Shown: piece after piece, positions 9,891 through 20,152 of the stretch
Numbering within the stretch: position 1 is the stretch's first letter
Layout of the letters: the number at the start of each line of letters is the position of its first letter
Source: an uncultured Planctomycetaceae bacterium
GTDB taxonomy: Bacteria; Planctomycetota; Planctomycetia; Planctomycetales; Planctomycetaceae
Assembly: GCA_937916515.1 (NCBI GenBank)
Contig: CALFSX010000131.1
Location: 1 to 42,613 of the forward strand
Length of the DNA stretch: 42,613 nt
Reading direction: 5' to 3'
The notes under the pieces: generated by a model
The model's database searches: none
Seen by the model: the letters and a program-made list of their open reading frames with translations, nothing else
Told to the model about the DNA's origin: nothing
Translations under genes and position numbers: made by a program

Positions 9891-10823
9891 TTACAGGGCT
9901 TCAGACTTCAGTTGTGCGGCGACATCTTTGATGGCGGCTATGACAACCTGCTGCATCTGTGATTCAACGGAAGTGCTGTCTGTTTTCTTCGCATAACTTG
10001 TCGCGGTCATTGAAACTGTCCTGGCAGGTTTGTCTTTTGGTTTCAGACTAACTTCCAGTTGCAGTTGGCAATTCCAGCCCGAACGCTTGTTGTCTGTGAG
10101 TTCCGTGGGCAGTGTTTGAGGTGCAACGGCCAGCTGCCTGTCACGTTCGATTTTCTGGTTGCGTTTTTTGATCGGGGTGACGACTGTGGCGTTCCAGATT
10201 CCCTTGATGACTTTGTCTCCGAAAGAATCATCGTTCCCTTGATTGTGGGCAGACGTTGGAAGGCCGAGTTCGCGTTGAGTCCTTTTTATTTCCCGCTCCG
10301 AACGTTCAATTTGAGCTTTGCGTTCTGCGTCCAGTCGCTCTTTTTCTTGACGGTCGTCGTCCCAGTTTTTGTAGTCGTAAAGCAGTTCTTCTTCGCCGCG
10401 ATCTCGTTCATCCAAAGCGACTTGGAAAGACTGGATGTGAATGCTGACGGTTTCGTATCGCAGGGCGTCCTGCAGGCTGTCAAGAATGGCTTTCCGAGCC
10501 GTCTTTTCGAAGCCAGGTTGGAAACTTTCCAGTGGCAAAATAGTGACGGCATCTCGCCAGCGGTTGGGGTTTGTTTCGCCCGGATAGAACTGCTTTTCCA
10601 GTGGCGGGCGATCGTCGCTAAAGATGACCGTCGGTTCAAGCCGGTTGGAAACCGTTGAAATTATTGGCGCACCTTCCACCACAAGATCGACCTTCGGCGC
10701 CTCGTCGGCAGAAAATGCCGCCGCAACAACAGATTGCTTTGATCGTTGTTGGTGGACGCAGCCCGTCGCTATTGTTGAAATTAGCAGCCCAAAGAGCAGA
10801 TTTGTGGCGATCCTTGCCGTCAT
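9891..10823 (-). CDS. Putative lipoprotein with charged helical segment
   Basis: The 310-residue product begins with a signal peptide, LLFGLLISTIATGC, where Cys22 is a candidate lipidation site (A-T-G-C, an acceptable but not ideal lipobox). Residues about 140-190 (KNWDDDRQEKERLDAERKAQIERSEREIKRTQRELG) form a strongly charged, probably coiled-coil helix. The C-terminal part has beta-rich patterns (WNCQLQLEVSLKP, ARTVSMTATSYA) and ends in an amphipathic helix. No known family was recognised. It may sit in the envelope facing the periplasm. The gene stands alone between convergent and divergent + strand genes. Confidence 0.7.
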   Translation of the reverse strand: MTARIATNLLFGLLISTIATGCVHQQRSKQSVVAAAFSADEAPKVDLVVEGAPIISTVSNRLEPTVIFSDDRPPLEKQFYPGETNPNRWRDAVTILPLESFQPGFEKTARKAILDSLQDALRYETVSIHIQSFQVALDERDRGEEELLYDYKNWDDDRQEKERLDAERKAQIERSEREIKRTQRELGLPTSAHNQGNDDSFGDKVIKGIWNATVVTPIKKRNQKIERDRQLAVAPQTLPTELTDNKRSGWNCQLQLEVSLKPKDKPARTVSMTATSYAKKTDSTSVESQMQQVVIAAIKDVAAQLKSEAL

Positions 10824-11189
10824 AAAGCTTCTGGTTTATCAAATCCCGCAATCATTCCGGTTGTGAGATTATAGATCGGCACCAAATTCACCACAATCTC
10901 GCTAAATTTCAGCGTGTTTGCTGTTCGTTGTGAATCAACTGGCAGGCTGACTGAGCGGCTGCTTTGTGGTTGGCGCAGGTGGCTGCGAATTTAGTCAAAA
11001 GCACGCGATTTGGCGGTTGATTCGGAGCGTCATTTTGTTTGGTTTGAAGCTTCCGTTGCTAATTTATCCGCGAAAAGTGTTTAGAATCTTTTTTTCCCCG
11101 GCACTACTCGGGGAGATTTTGGTTGAATGTTTTAACGTCCTTTCCAAGTCGGGCCTTCAAAGCCCTGTTTTTCCTTTCAGGAGCGGTCA
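10824..11189. other. Divergent intergenic region
   Basis: This 366-bp gap lies between the lipoprotein (-) and the secreted Gly-rich protein (+). A T-rich block followed by CCCCGGCACTACTCGGGG (11096-11113) forms a small hairpin. GGGCCTTCAAAGCCC then T5 (11153-11172) lies just before the ribosome-binding site AGGAG of the + gene and could be a leader hairpin. No gene is seen. Confidence 0.4.
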
Positions 11190-12122
11190 ATGAAATCGTC
11201 TCGTTTTCTAAAACTATCTTTCGCCGCATGTGCATTGGCGATTCTTGTGACAGCTTCGGCCGACGCTCAACCGCCAGCCGGTGGTGGTCGCGGTCAACGA
11301 GGCGGACAGCCCGGTCAGGGTGGTAATCGTCAACGCGGTGGTTTTGGCGGATTCGGTGGCGGTGGCCCAGGCGGTGGCGGTCCGGGAATTGATCGAGCCA
11401 CGTTGCTGGGAGTTGAACAGGTTAAGGACGAGCTGAACATTGATGACGGCCAGTCATCTGTGATTGCTGCAGCTTTGGAAGCGTACCAGGCTGAACGCCG
11501 CGAATCGGCTCCTGACTTTTCCAAGGTTCGCGAAATGTCTGAAGAAGACCGCACAGAATTTTTTGCCAAGATGCAGAAAGATCGCGAAGCTCTAAGTTCA
11601 AAAACGGACACCGTGTTGAACACGTTGTTGATGCCAGAACAGGTGACTCGCCTGGACCAGATTGTGTTCCAGATTAAGGCTCGAACTGGCCTGATCGCGA
11701 TGATCAAAACTGACGAAATGAAAAAGACTCTAAGCATCACCGATGAGCAACTTGTGAAGCTGGACGCCGCCGAAAAAGAAGCTCAGGAAGCTTCAGCCAA
11801 AATGCGAGAAGAAATGCGTGGAGCATTCCAGCCGGGTCAGGGTGGAGAACGTCCGGACTTCACAGAGATGCAAAAGAAAATGGAAACAGCTCGCAAAGAA
11901 GGCGAAGCCAAAGTTATGGCCGTGCTGACCGACGCGCAGCAGGCAAAGATTGCTGAGCTGAAAGGCGAAGAATTCAACCTCGACATGCGATCTCTAATGC
12001 GTGGCGGTGGCGGCGGCCGTGGTGGGTTTGGCGGACCTGGTGGCCCAGGCGGCCAACGTCCAGGTGGTGATGGCGGTCAAGGCGGAAACCGACGTCGACC
12101 ATCGACTGATGAAGCAATCTAA
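11190..12122 (+). CDS. Secreted Gly-rich protein with LTXXQ-like repeats
   Basis: The 310-residue protein starts at an ATG with AGGAG seven bases upstream. It has a Sec signal peptide (about 1-26, cleavage predicted after ADA) and Gly/Gln/Arg-rich tails at both ends (about 28-65 and 270-305). Between them is a helical, charged domain with segments like LSITDEQLVKLDAAEKEA, LMPEQVTRLDQIVFQ and LTDAQQAKIAELKGEEF. These resemble the LTXXQ helices of the Spy/CpxP periplasmic chaperone group. Similar Gly-rich proteins are frequent in planctomycetes. A periplasmic or envelope role is inferred; no partner is visible nearby. Confidence 0.75.
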   Translation: MKSSRFLKLSFAACALAILVTASADAQPPAGGGRGQRGGQPGQGGNRQRGGFGGFGGGGPGGGGPGIDRATLLGVEQVKDELNIDDGQSSVIAAALEAYQAERRESAPDFSKVREMSEEDRTEFFAKMQKDREALSSKTDTVLNTLLMPEQVTRLDQIVFQIKARTGLIAMIKTDEMKKTLSITDEQLVKLDAAEKEAQEASAKMREEMRGAFQPGQGGERPDFTEMQKKMETARKEGEAKVMAVLTDAQQAKIAELKGEEFNLDMRSLMRGGGGGRGGFGGPGGPGGQRPGGDGGQGGNRRRPSTDEAI

Positions 12123-12199
12123 GGCCGACTTTGGGTTAACCGGTTGGATCACATTTTAGAGTCTTACTCAAGCGCGAACCGTGCGTCGTGTATGTTGGT

Positions 12200-12270
12200 C
12201 GGAGCGACAACGGAGCGGCTGGGCGATTGGAACGATCTACGCCATTGGGGCAAGGGCGAAGCCCTTGTTG
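12200..12270 (-). repeat. Dispersed repeat family 1, copy B (shortened)
   Basis: On the minus strand it reads CAACAAGGGCTTCGCCCTTG, then a shortened middle, then CGCCCAGCCGCTCCGTTGTCGCTCC. About 20 bases of the usual middle segment are missing. The far flank (TTTTAGAGTCTTACTCAAGC near 12152) is shared with copy G, showing that some copies extend to about 125-140 bp. Confidence 0.8.
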
Positions 12271-12320
12271 GGAAACGATTTTGAAATGGATTCCGATTAA
12301 GTGCCTGGCTTGAAAAACGA

Positions 12321-12350
12321 ATGGCGATGCTGTCTTCAGCATCGCCATTT
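12321..12350. terminator. Hairpin terminator, possibly bidirectional
   Basis: ATGGCGATGCTG, loop TCTT, CAGCATCGCCAT form a perfect 12-bp stem. It is followed by TTTTCT on + and, in the other direction, by TCGTTTTTC. It lies about 200 bp past the secreted Gly-rich gene and about 170 bp past the end of selO, so it could serve both. Confidence 0.8.
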
Positions 12351-12435
12351 TCTATTGATGGGTTTGTGGTTGTCGTTGCGGTTTACACAACAAGGTTTGA
12401 TGTTGCTTTAGAGTCGCGAGGAAGCACGCATCATT

Positions 12436-12525
12436 CTCGTAGCGACAACGGAGCGTCTCGGCGGTTCGAACGTCCTATGTCTTCCAGTCAACCACGCCAA
12501 TGGGTCAAGGGCGAAGCCCTTGTTA
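12436..12525 (-). repeat. Dispersed repeat family 1, copy C, joined to the selO stop codon
   Basis: On the minus strand the selO stop TAA (12525-12523) runs directly into CAAGGGCTTCGCCCTTGACC, then TTGGCGTGG, GGAAGACATAGGACGTTCG and CGTTGTCGCTACG. The orientation is sense with selO. A GACTCTAAA tail around 12407-12415 is shared with copies B and G. Confidence 0.88.
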
Positions 12526-14172
12526 TGAACTGCAGCTTAGCATCGAGCATCCGGCACGTTCGCGAGCCCATTCAGGACGCTTTGCAAAAAATGTTTCTTC
12601 GTGTTCCGGCTGTTCGTCGTAAGGATGTCTAAGCAAATCCAGCAGTGCGTTGACCATTGAATGGTCGCCCTGCTCCGCCTTGTCGATCGCCAGTTGCGCC
12701 ATGTAGTTTCGCAACACGTATTTCGGGTTGACGGAATCCATCAAGGTGCCACGTTGCTGGTCGGAGAGTTCATTACTCGCCAGTCTCTGGCTGTAACGCT
12801 TTAGCCAATCGATGGTGGCTTTCAGGGTGTCGCCTGCCAATTCGCCGGGCTTGTAATACGCTTCCTTCAGTGGTTCCAGCAGCGTTTCTCCGTCCGCGTC
12901 GCTGGCGTTTGCTGGGACGTTTTTGAGATTGCGGAAGAAAATGGTCATGTCCGTTTCGGTCAGCTGAAGCGTCTTCAAAAGATCGTTAATCAGTGGCTCA
13001 TCCGTTTCCGGAACAAAACCGGATAGTCCCAGTTTAGCAGCCATCATGCTGAAGTAGCCTTTGTTGAACGTGTCTGCATACAGTTGCAGCGAGTCTTCCA
13101 GAGGACCAGGTTCTTCAGTTAACTGCACGATTGCGTTGGCCAGCTGATACAGATTCCAGTGTGCAACTGTTGGCTGGTTTCCGAAGCGATAGCGACGACC
13201 GCTGGCGTCTGTGGTGTTGGGTGTCCAATCCGGATTGTAATCTTCCAGCCAGCCATATGGCCCGTAGTCGATTGTCAGCCCCAGGATCGACATGTTGTCG
13301 GTGTTCATAACTCCGTGAACAAAGCCAACTCGCTGCCAGTGGACAATCATCTCCGCCGTTTTCGTGCAGACTTCGCGAAACCAATGGAAGACGATTTCGT
13401 TGGCAACAGGTTCGTCGTTAGCGTGTGTGTTGTTGTCAATCAGGTGCGGGAAGTCATTGCGAATTGTGAAGTCGACCAGTGTGCGGAGGGTTTCAATATC
13501 CTGTCGAGCGGCAAAAATCTGGAAGTTGCCGAATCGGGTAAACGACTTTGCAACTCGACACACGATTGCTCCCGGTTCCAGTTGTGGGTTGCCGTCGTAG
13601 AACATGTCGCGTCGAACTTTTTCTCCGCTAAGAATCAGGCTTAACGCTCTGGTGGTTGGTACTCCCAGGTGATGCATGGCTTCGCTGCACAGGAATTCTC
13701 GCACGCTGGATCGCAACACGGCCAGCCCGTCGGCGGTTCGTGAATACGGTGTGGGACCAGCGCCTTTCAGTTGCAGAGTCCAGTGTTCATTGCCGGCGTT
13801 CCGGGCCTCGCCAAGATTGATCGCTCGACCATCACCCAGTTGTCCCGCCCAGTTGCCAAACTGATGTCCGCCATAGCACATAGCGAACGGGTCCATGCCC
13901 GGCAGTACCTTGTTGCCGGCAAAGATGTCTGCAAATTCAGAGCTGCGGCAGGTCGCTTCATCCAGGCCCAGCATTGCAGCCACTTCGCGGGAATAGGCGA
14001 CTAATTCCGGAGCGGCGACTTCCGTCGGCAACACTCTGGAGTAACAGGCCTTTTGAACCTGTCGCCGACTATTCACGGCGATTGGATCGGCCGGCAGTTG
14101 ATTTGTAAATCGATTGTCGAAAGTCAGGGCATCAAGCGTCACGGTTTTGGCAGACGTGTTGAGATGAAGCAA
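12523..14172 (-). CDS. selO: Protein adenylyltransferase SelO (YdiU/UPF0061)
   Basis: A pseudokinase-fold enzyme that transfers AMP from ATP to Ser/Thr/Tyr of target proteins; in E. coli it links to redox stress. The 549-residue product has FDNRFTNQLPADP near the N-terminus, YGGHQFGNWAGQLGDGRA, LQLKGAGPTPYSR with Lys136, HGVMNTDN with Asp292/Asn293, and the metal-binding DYGP with Asp302. It ends in CSMLSCSS, where Cys547 occupies the penultimate-region site that is selenocysteine in some animal homologues. The start is uncertain: TTG 14172 gives a short leader, and GTG 14142 also fits. The stop codon abuts a family 1 repeat. It diverges from the cytochrome-like gene. Confidence 0.96.
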   Translation of the reverse strand: MLHLNTSAKTVTLDALTFDNRFTNQLPADPIAVNSRRQVQKACYSRVLPTEVAAPELVAYSREVAAMLGLDEATCRSSEFADIFAGNKVLPGMDPFAMCYGGHQFGNWAGQLGDGRAINLGEARNAGNEHWTLQLKGAGPTPYSRTADGLAVLRSSVREFLCSEAMHHLGVPTTRALSLILSGEKVRRDMFYDGNPQLEPGAIVCRVAKSFTRFGNFQIFAARQDIETLRTLVDFTIRNDFPHLIDNNTHANDEPVANEIVFHWFREVCTKTAEMIVHWQRVGFVHGVMNTDNMSILGLTIDYGPYGWLEDYNPDWTPNTTDASGRRYRFGNQPTVAHWNLYQLANAIVQLTEEPGPLEDSLQLYADTFNKGYFSMMAAKLGLSGFVPETDEPLINDLLKTLQLTETDMTIFFRNLKNVPANASDADGETLLEPLKEAYYKPGELAGDTLKATIDWLKRYSQRLASNELSDQQRGTLMDSVNPKYVLRNYMAQLAIDKAEQGDHSMVNALLDLLRHPYDEQPEHEETFFAKRPEWARERAGCSMLSCSS

Positions 14173-14410
14173 ATAGCAAAACGGTCAAAAGCTGTCGCAA
14201 CAGCCAGCATGTCTGATTCATTGTTGAACAGAATTGCAAACGGACGGCGAACTTCAATAATAGTAGGGTTCCTGTCGCTCGAATGCAGGACCGAACGTCC
14301 GATCCACCGGGATATATCTTGACCCGAAGCCGAGTGAATGGTACTTTCTTTACAAACATAATTAATTCGAGCGTCGATTCTTCCCGCCTTTTTCTGCAAA
14401 AGTTCCCACC

Positions 14411-16933
14411 ATGCAGCGTCGCGCCGTTCATATTTTTTCGGCAATTCTTGTGTGTACCGCTTCGGTTTTGGCCGACGAGAATGCTGAGTTCACGCAGGAT
14501 CAGGTTGAGTTCTTTGATTCACAGGTTGTTGACCTGTTGAAGTCCAACTGTCTGAGCTGCCATTCCGGAAAGTCTCCCAAAGGTGCGTTGAACCTGACGA
14601 CGCGCGCTGGAATTTTGCAGGGCGGCGATTCCGGACCAGCGGTTGACCTCAAGGATCATGCAGAAAGTTACCTGATTCAGGCGATCAATTACGAGGGGTA
14701 CGAGATGCCTCCGTCTGGCCAAATGTCGCCTCAGCAAATTGGTGTGCTGACCAAGTGGGTGGAAATGGGTTTGCCGTGGCCGAAGGACCTTCACGAAATT
14801 GAATTCGAAGTTCACGCTGGACCGCCACCGGTCAACGAAGAGAACAAGAAGTTCTGGTCGTTTCAGCCGGTCAGGTTGCCAGAAGTTCCTGCCGTAAAAC
14901 AACCTGGCAATAACGCGGTTGATGCGTTCATTCGACACAAACTGGAAGCCGCCGGACTTACTCAATCGCCCGCCGCTGATGCTCGTGAACTTGTTCGACG
15001 AATGCACTACGACCTGTTGGGGTTGCCTGCAGAACCAATGGAACTTGATCGCTGGACGGCAAAGATTTCGACAGCGAATGCTGGTGAGCTAAATCAATCT
15101 GCCATCGCAGAACTGATTGATCATCTTCTGGAATCGCCTCACTACGGCGAACAATGGGGCCGGCATTGGCTGGACCTTGTTCGGTACGCAGAAACCAACA
15201 GCTACGAAAGAGATTCTGCCAAGCCGCATGTGTGGCGATACCGGGACTATGTCATTCAGGCATTTAATGATGACAAACCGTACGATCAATTTGTGACGGA
15301 ACAACTTGCGGGTGACGAACTTTCGGAACCCACGGCTGATTCTTTTGTTGCCACGGGCTACTATCGTTTGGGACGCTGGGACGACGAACCAGCCGATCCG
15401 AAGTTGGCGATCTATGATGAATTCGATGACATTGTGACCACAACAAGTCAGACGTTTCTGGGGCTGACAGTCAACTGTGCTCGCTGCCACGATCACAAGA
15501 TCGATCCGATTCCACAGAAAGACTACTACCGAATGGTGGCGTTCTTTCGCAACATTCAGCGTTATGGACAGCGCAGTCAGGAATCGGTTCTTAGTGCATC
15601 TGTCATGCAGATTGATCGCCCGGCAGACGCTCGATCGTATCAACAGGCGATTGCCAATTACGACAAGAGTTTGAAGGATGCTGAAAAGCAGGTTAGCAAG
15701 ATCGAAAAACTGATTTTGAATGATCTGCAGGACGTTGAAAAAGAAGACTTCCAGTACGAAGCGAATCGTGTTCGGATCGTTGAAAAACGCCAGGGCGGGA
15801 TTCTGGATGACCGGCAGGTTAAGAACTACAAGAAACAGTTTGAAAAGCTTCAGCACCTTAAAGCCAATAAACCAACAGGACTCGCTTCTGCACTGTGCGT
15901 TAAAGAAGACGTCACAAATATCAAGCCAACGTATCTGTTGACTCGTGGAAGTCCTCACGCCGAAGCCGATGAAGTCACGCCCGGATTTCCTTCAATTCTG
16001 TCTCCTCCGGACGCCGTTATTCCGCCAATGCCTGAAGGGGCCCAGACTTCCGGGCGTCGCAAAGTTCTGGCACAGTGGATCACCAGCGCCGACAATCCAT
16101 TGACAGCTCGAGTGATGGTGAATCGCATCTGGCAATACCACTTTGGGCGAGGCATCGTTCGGTCATCCAGTGATTTCGGTTTTCAGGGCACCAAACCTAC
16201 CCATCCGGAACTGCTGGATTGGTTGGCTGTAAAATTTGTCGAAAGTGGATGGTCCGTTAAGGCGATGCACAAGCTGATCATGAGTTCGTCGGCTTATCAA
16301 ATGTCGTCTCGACCGAGCGAACAATCGTTTGCCGTTGATCCTGTTAACGATTTGCTGTGGCGTTTTGACATGCGGCGGTTGTCTTCCGAAGAAATTCGAG
16401 ACACCATATTGTGGGTCAACGGCAGCCTGAATAAGGACCGCATGTTTGGTCCCAGCATTTACACCGACATTCCGGCAGCCGTTAAAGCGGGCCAGTCTCA
16501 ACCTGGTTCTGGCTGGGGCAATTCCACGCCGGATGACAAAGTGCGCCGCAGTATTTACATTCACGTCAAGCGGTCGCTGCTGGATCCGTTCATCGAATCG
16601 TTCGACTTTGCAGACACCGATCAAACATGTCCGGTTCGCTTTGTGACAACTCAGCCAACTCAGGCATTGGGAATGTTAAACAGCGAGTTTATTCTGCAGC
16701 AGGCCAGCGTCTTTGCCGAATTTATTCGTGAGACAAGCGGCGATTCTGCGGAGTCACAGGTGACAGCCGCGTTAACAAGAGCCATGCAGCGCAAGCCGAC
16801 TCAGGTTGAAATTGAACGCGGGCTTGAGCTGATTGAATCGCTGAAACAACATAACAACATGAACGACGAACAGGCCCGAAAGTACTTCTGTCTGGTCGCC
16901 TTGAATCTGAATGAATTGATGTATCTGGATTGA
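14411..16933 (+). CDS. Planctomycete cytochrome-type PSCyt1/DUF1549/DUF1553 protein
   Basis: The 840-residue protein has a Sec signal (about 1-21). A PSCyt1 haem-c domain carries CLSCH at 47-51 with a possible axial Met99 in YEMPPSG. DUF1549 follows at about 165-370 and DUF1553 at about 555-810 (RKVLAQWITSADNPLTARVMVNRIWQYHFGRGIV). DUF1549 contains a second CxxCH, CARCH at 356-360, which is usual for that family. Planctomycetes encode many such proteins next to DUF1501 partners; they are thought to act outside the cytoplasm, but their substrates are unproven. A charged helical insert (about 415-500) separates the two DUFs. It is followed 96 bp later by the DUF1501 gene, likely as an operon. 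Confidence 0.93.
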   Translation: MQRRAVHIFSAILVCTASVLADENAEFTQDQVEFFDSQVVDLLKSNCLSCHSGKSPKGALNLTTRAGILQGGDSGPAVDLKDHAESYLIQAINYEGYEMPPSGQMSPQQIGVLTKWVEMGLPWPKDLHEIEFEVHAGPPPVNEENKKFWSFQPVRLPEVPAVKQPGNNAVDAFIRHKLEAAGLTQSPAADARELVRRMHYDLLGLPAEPMELDRWTAKISTANAGELNQSAIAELIDHLLESPHYGEQWGRHWLDLVRYAETNSYERDSAKPHVWRYRDYVIQAFNDDKPYDQFVTEQLAGDELSEPTADSFVATGYYRLGRWDDEPADPKLAIYDEFDDIVTTTSQTFLGLTVNCARCHDHKIDPIPQKDYYRMVAFFRNIQRYGQRSQESVLSASVMQIDRPADARSYQQAIANYDKSLKDAEKQVSKIEKLILNDLQDVEKEDFQYEANRVRIVEKRQGGILDDRQVKNYKKQFEKLQHLKANKPTGLASALCVKEDVTNIKPTYLLTRGSPHAEADEVTPGFPSILSPPDAVIPPMPEGAQTSGRRKVLAQWITSADNPLTARVMVNRIWQYHFGRGIVRSSSDFGFQGTKPTHPELLDWLAVKFVESGWSVKAMHKLIMSSSAYQMSSRPSEQSFAVDPVNDLLWRFDMRRLSSEEIRDTILWVNGSLNKDRMFGPSIYTDIPAAVKAGQSQPGSGWGNSTPDDKVRRSIYIHVKRSLLDPFIESFDFADTDQTCPVRFVTTQPTQALGMLNSEFILQQASVFAEFIRETSGDSAESQVTAALTRAMQRKPTQVEIERGLELIESLKQHNNMNDEQARKYFCLVALNLNELMYLD

Positions 16934-17029
16934 TCGCTTCCTGTAAACGGTGACATTTTCGGTGCAAGCTTCGTTTCATTTCAGACAACAGCTGGTCGTT
17001 TCGACAGCTTCTTTTGGACGCAACATATT

Positions 17030-18487
<1,458 letters not shown>

Positions 18488-18490
<3 letters not shown>

Positions 18491-18575
18491 CAAGGGCTTC
18501 GCCCTTGACCCGGTGGCGTGGTGTGCGGGAAGACGTGGGTTGTTTGAATCGCCGAACCGCGACGTTGTCGCTATG
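18488..18575 (+). repeat. Dispersed repeat family 1, copy D, joined to the DUF1501 stop codon
   Basis: TAG of the upstream gene runs straight into CAAGGGCTTCGCCCTTGACC, then GGTGGCGTGG, GGGAAGACGTGGG, TTGAATCGCCGAACCGCGA and CGTTGTCGCTA. Sense orientation to the upstream gene. The palindrome could also act as a 3'-end hairpin, although no T-run follows. Confidence 0.9.
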
Positions 18576-18657
18576 TCGGTCTGCCGTAGGTCGGATCGAG
18601 CGTGTGCCGCGTGCCGGAACAGCGCGAACCCTGGCTAAATTACCTTAGTCGCTGAAG

Positions 18658-18699
18658 GCTTCGATGCAATGGCGGCCGCACGCGCTGCTCCGGCAGATT
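18658..18699 (+). repeat. Family 2 repeat (42 bp)
   Basis: GCTTCGATGCAAT, GGCGGCCGCACGCGCTGCTC, CGGCAGATT is the near-exact inverted counterpart of 174-215. A GTAGGTCGGATCGAGCG upstream (18586-18602) also resembles GTAGGCCGGACCATGCG at 151-167, so the shared unit may be composite. Confidence 0.7.
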
Positions 18700-18766
18700 T
18701 TTGGTTTGCTTGTCCGGCCGACTTGCTGCGAACATAGATGAAAAAACCAAGCACAACAGCACACGG

Positions 18767-19714
18767 CTACTGACGCGAGGTCGCTGGCGATTCTGTGGCC
18801 AGCAGGCTTCGCTTGGTTCCCTGCCAGTGGCGAATGTCGATTTGAAACGGAGCGGGAGCGTCGTCGAAGCCGTTATAGCTGCGGTGGTATTCGGCCATGC
18901 GTTCCAGTTTTTGAGCGACCGTTAGTTCTGCTGGATGAGCGGTTGTTGGTGCTCGGCCCCACAGGATTTCAGAATTGCCTTTGGAGACCAGGCGATACTG
19001 CAGGTCGTCTGTTTGGTCTGCCAGAGCAACCTGTCGTGGAGCCACAATCGCTTTAAAGCCCAGCATCTTCCACCACGACTGCCCTGCCTCGTTTTCGCGA
19101 GTCAACACGGCGGCCAGTTGAGCGGCACCGATGACAGCCGGATCGCCCCACGATTCGCCTCGACCAATCGGCACGCTGGCCACTTCGCGAATGACCGGAT
19201 ACCGATCGATGTCGGCGGTGCTAAAGTCTTTCTCGGGCAGCAGATAGCCATGTTTGTCGATGGGCAGATAGCCGCCGCCCGGAACTTCCACCATCGCGAC
19301 AGGTTCGCGATACACAACTTCCACGTGAACTCGCGCTGGAAACGACTTCTTCACCTGTTGAAGACGTTCGATCCATGGGTGAGTGTGAAAGGCCAGAGCG
19401 ATCTTTTCGCTAAGAGCCGGATCCAGCAGCGACAAAGATTCATCAAAGCCAGCTCGTTCGAAAACACGTTCAACAAGATCAACGGGCACCCAGTGAGGCG
19501 GCGGCGTGATGCTAAGTTCAGATACGCCGATTCGATATTCTTCGCGATTTTCCAGGCTTGGCAATTGGCGTTCAAACTGAGGCCAGCACAACCAGGCAAA
19601 TGCCAGAGCTGCCGCGATCACCAGGCGCATTGGTCGAAACATCCACCGCACCAGCCGTTGGGTTGGTGTGAGAGACTTCACTGGTTTCTTACGTGTGGTC
19701 GTTCCTCTGGCCAT
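18767..19714 (-). CDS. FtsQ/DivIB-like cell-division protein
   Basis: A 315-residue bitopic membrane protein with a basic cytoplasmic N-terminus, one transmembrane helix at about 30-46 (LVIAAALAFAWLCWP) and an extracytoplasmic region. The latter opens with a POTRA-like segment containing HPWIERLQQVKKSFPARVHVEVVYREPVAMVEV and then GYLPIDKHGYLLP, the classic FtsQ/DivIB pattern in which the POTRA domain leads into the beta domain. FtsQ organises the FtsQLB divisome subcomplex. No other dcw genes lie near. Planctomycetia are known for lacking FtsZ, so a solitary FtsQ-like protein is notable. The ATG is supported by the positively charged start. Confidence 0.75.
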   Translation of the reverse strand: MARGTTTRKKPVKSLTPTQRLVRWMFRPMRLVIAAALAFAWLCWPQFERQLPSLENREEYRIGVSELSITPPPHWVPVDLVERVFERAGFDESLSLLDPALSEKIALAFHTHPWIERLQQVKKSFPARVHVEVVYREPVAMVEVPGGGYLPIDKHGYLLPEKDFSTADIDRYPVIREVASVPIGRGESWGDPAVIGAAQLAAVLTRENEAGQSWWKMLGFKAIVAPRQVALADQTDDLQYRLVSKGNSEILWGRAPTTAHPAELTVAQKLERMAEYHRSYNGFDDAPAPFQIDIRHWQGTKRSLLATESPATSRQ

Positions 19715-20152
19715 TTGTTCGTCGATGTCAATCCGGTTGCACTGCCCTTGGGATGGGAGAACGGAAGCAAGAATTGCGTCCGATTCGAGCAGGTCAACAC
19801 TATAAATTTCGGCAATTGGCGTTGCGGTCTGATTGGAATCGCCCGGTTATACGGACATTTCCCAAGCCTGCCACAACCCGTTGAAACACAATGAGTTGCC
19901 GCATTGTAATTTTGACACACTGAACGTAAGTCGGCATCTGTTTGCCCGGAATCCGTCTGCAACAACCAGCGATTTCTGCCGAAGCTACGGAACTTACCGC
20001 TTGGGCAAACTAGGCAGAATTGTCGAAGCAGCGACCAAGCGGCTGTGAACTCCAAACGAAACATAAGCACCTGCCGCCCCCGAGCTGACATCGAGGGCTC
20101 ACAGCGTCTGTGCGACAATTCGTTTGCTGTGCACAGTCTGGTTTGTTGAAGT
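19715..20152. other. Intergenic region between FtsQ-like and BlaR-like genes
   Basis: A 438-bp stretch with no convincing gene; a long minus-strand frame has Cys/Arg-rich, shadow-like composition. GCCCCCGAGCTGACATCGAGGGC near 20078-20100 forms a hairpin downstream of the BlaR-like gene but has no T-run. The promoter of the FtsQ-like gene should lie in 19715-19850. Confidence 0.4.
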
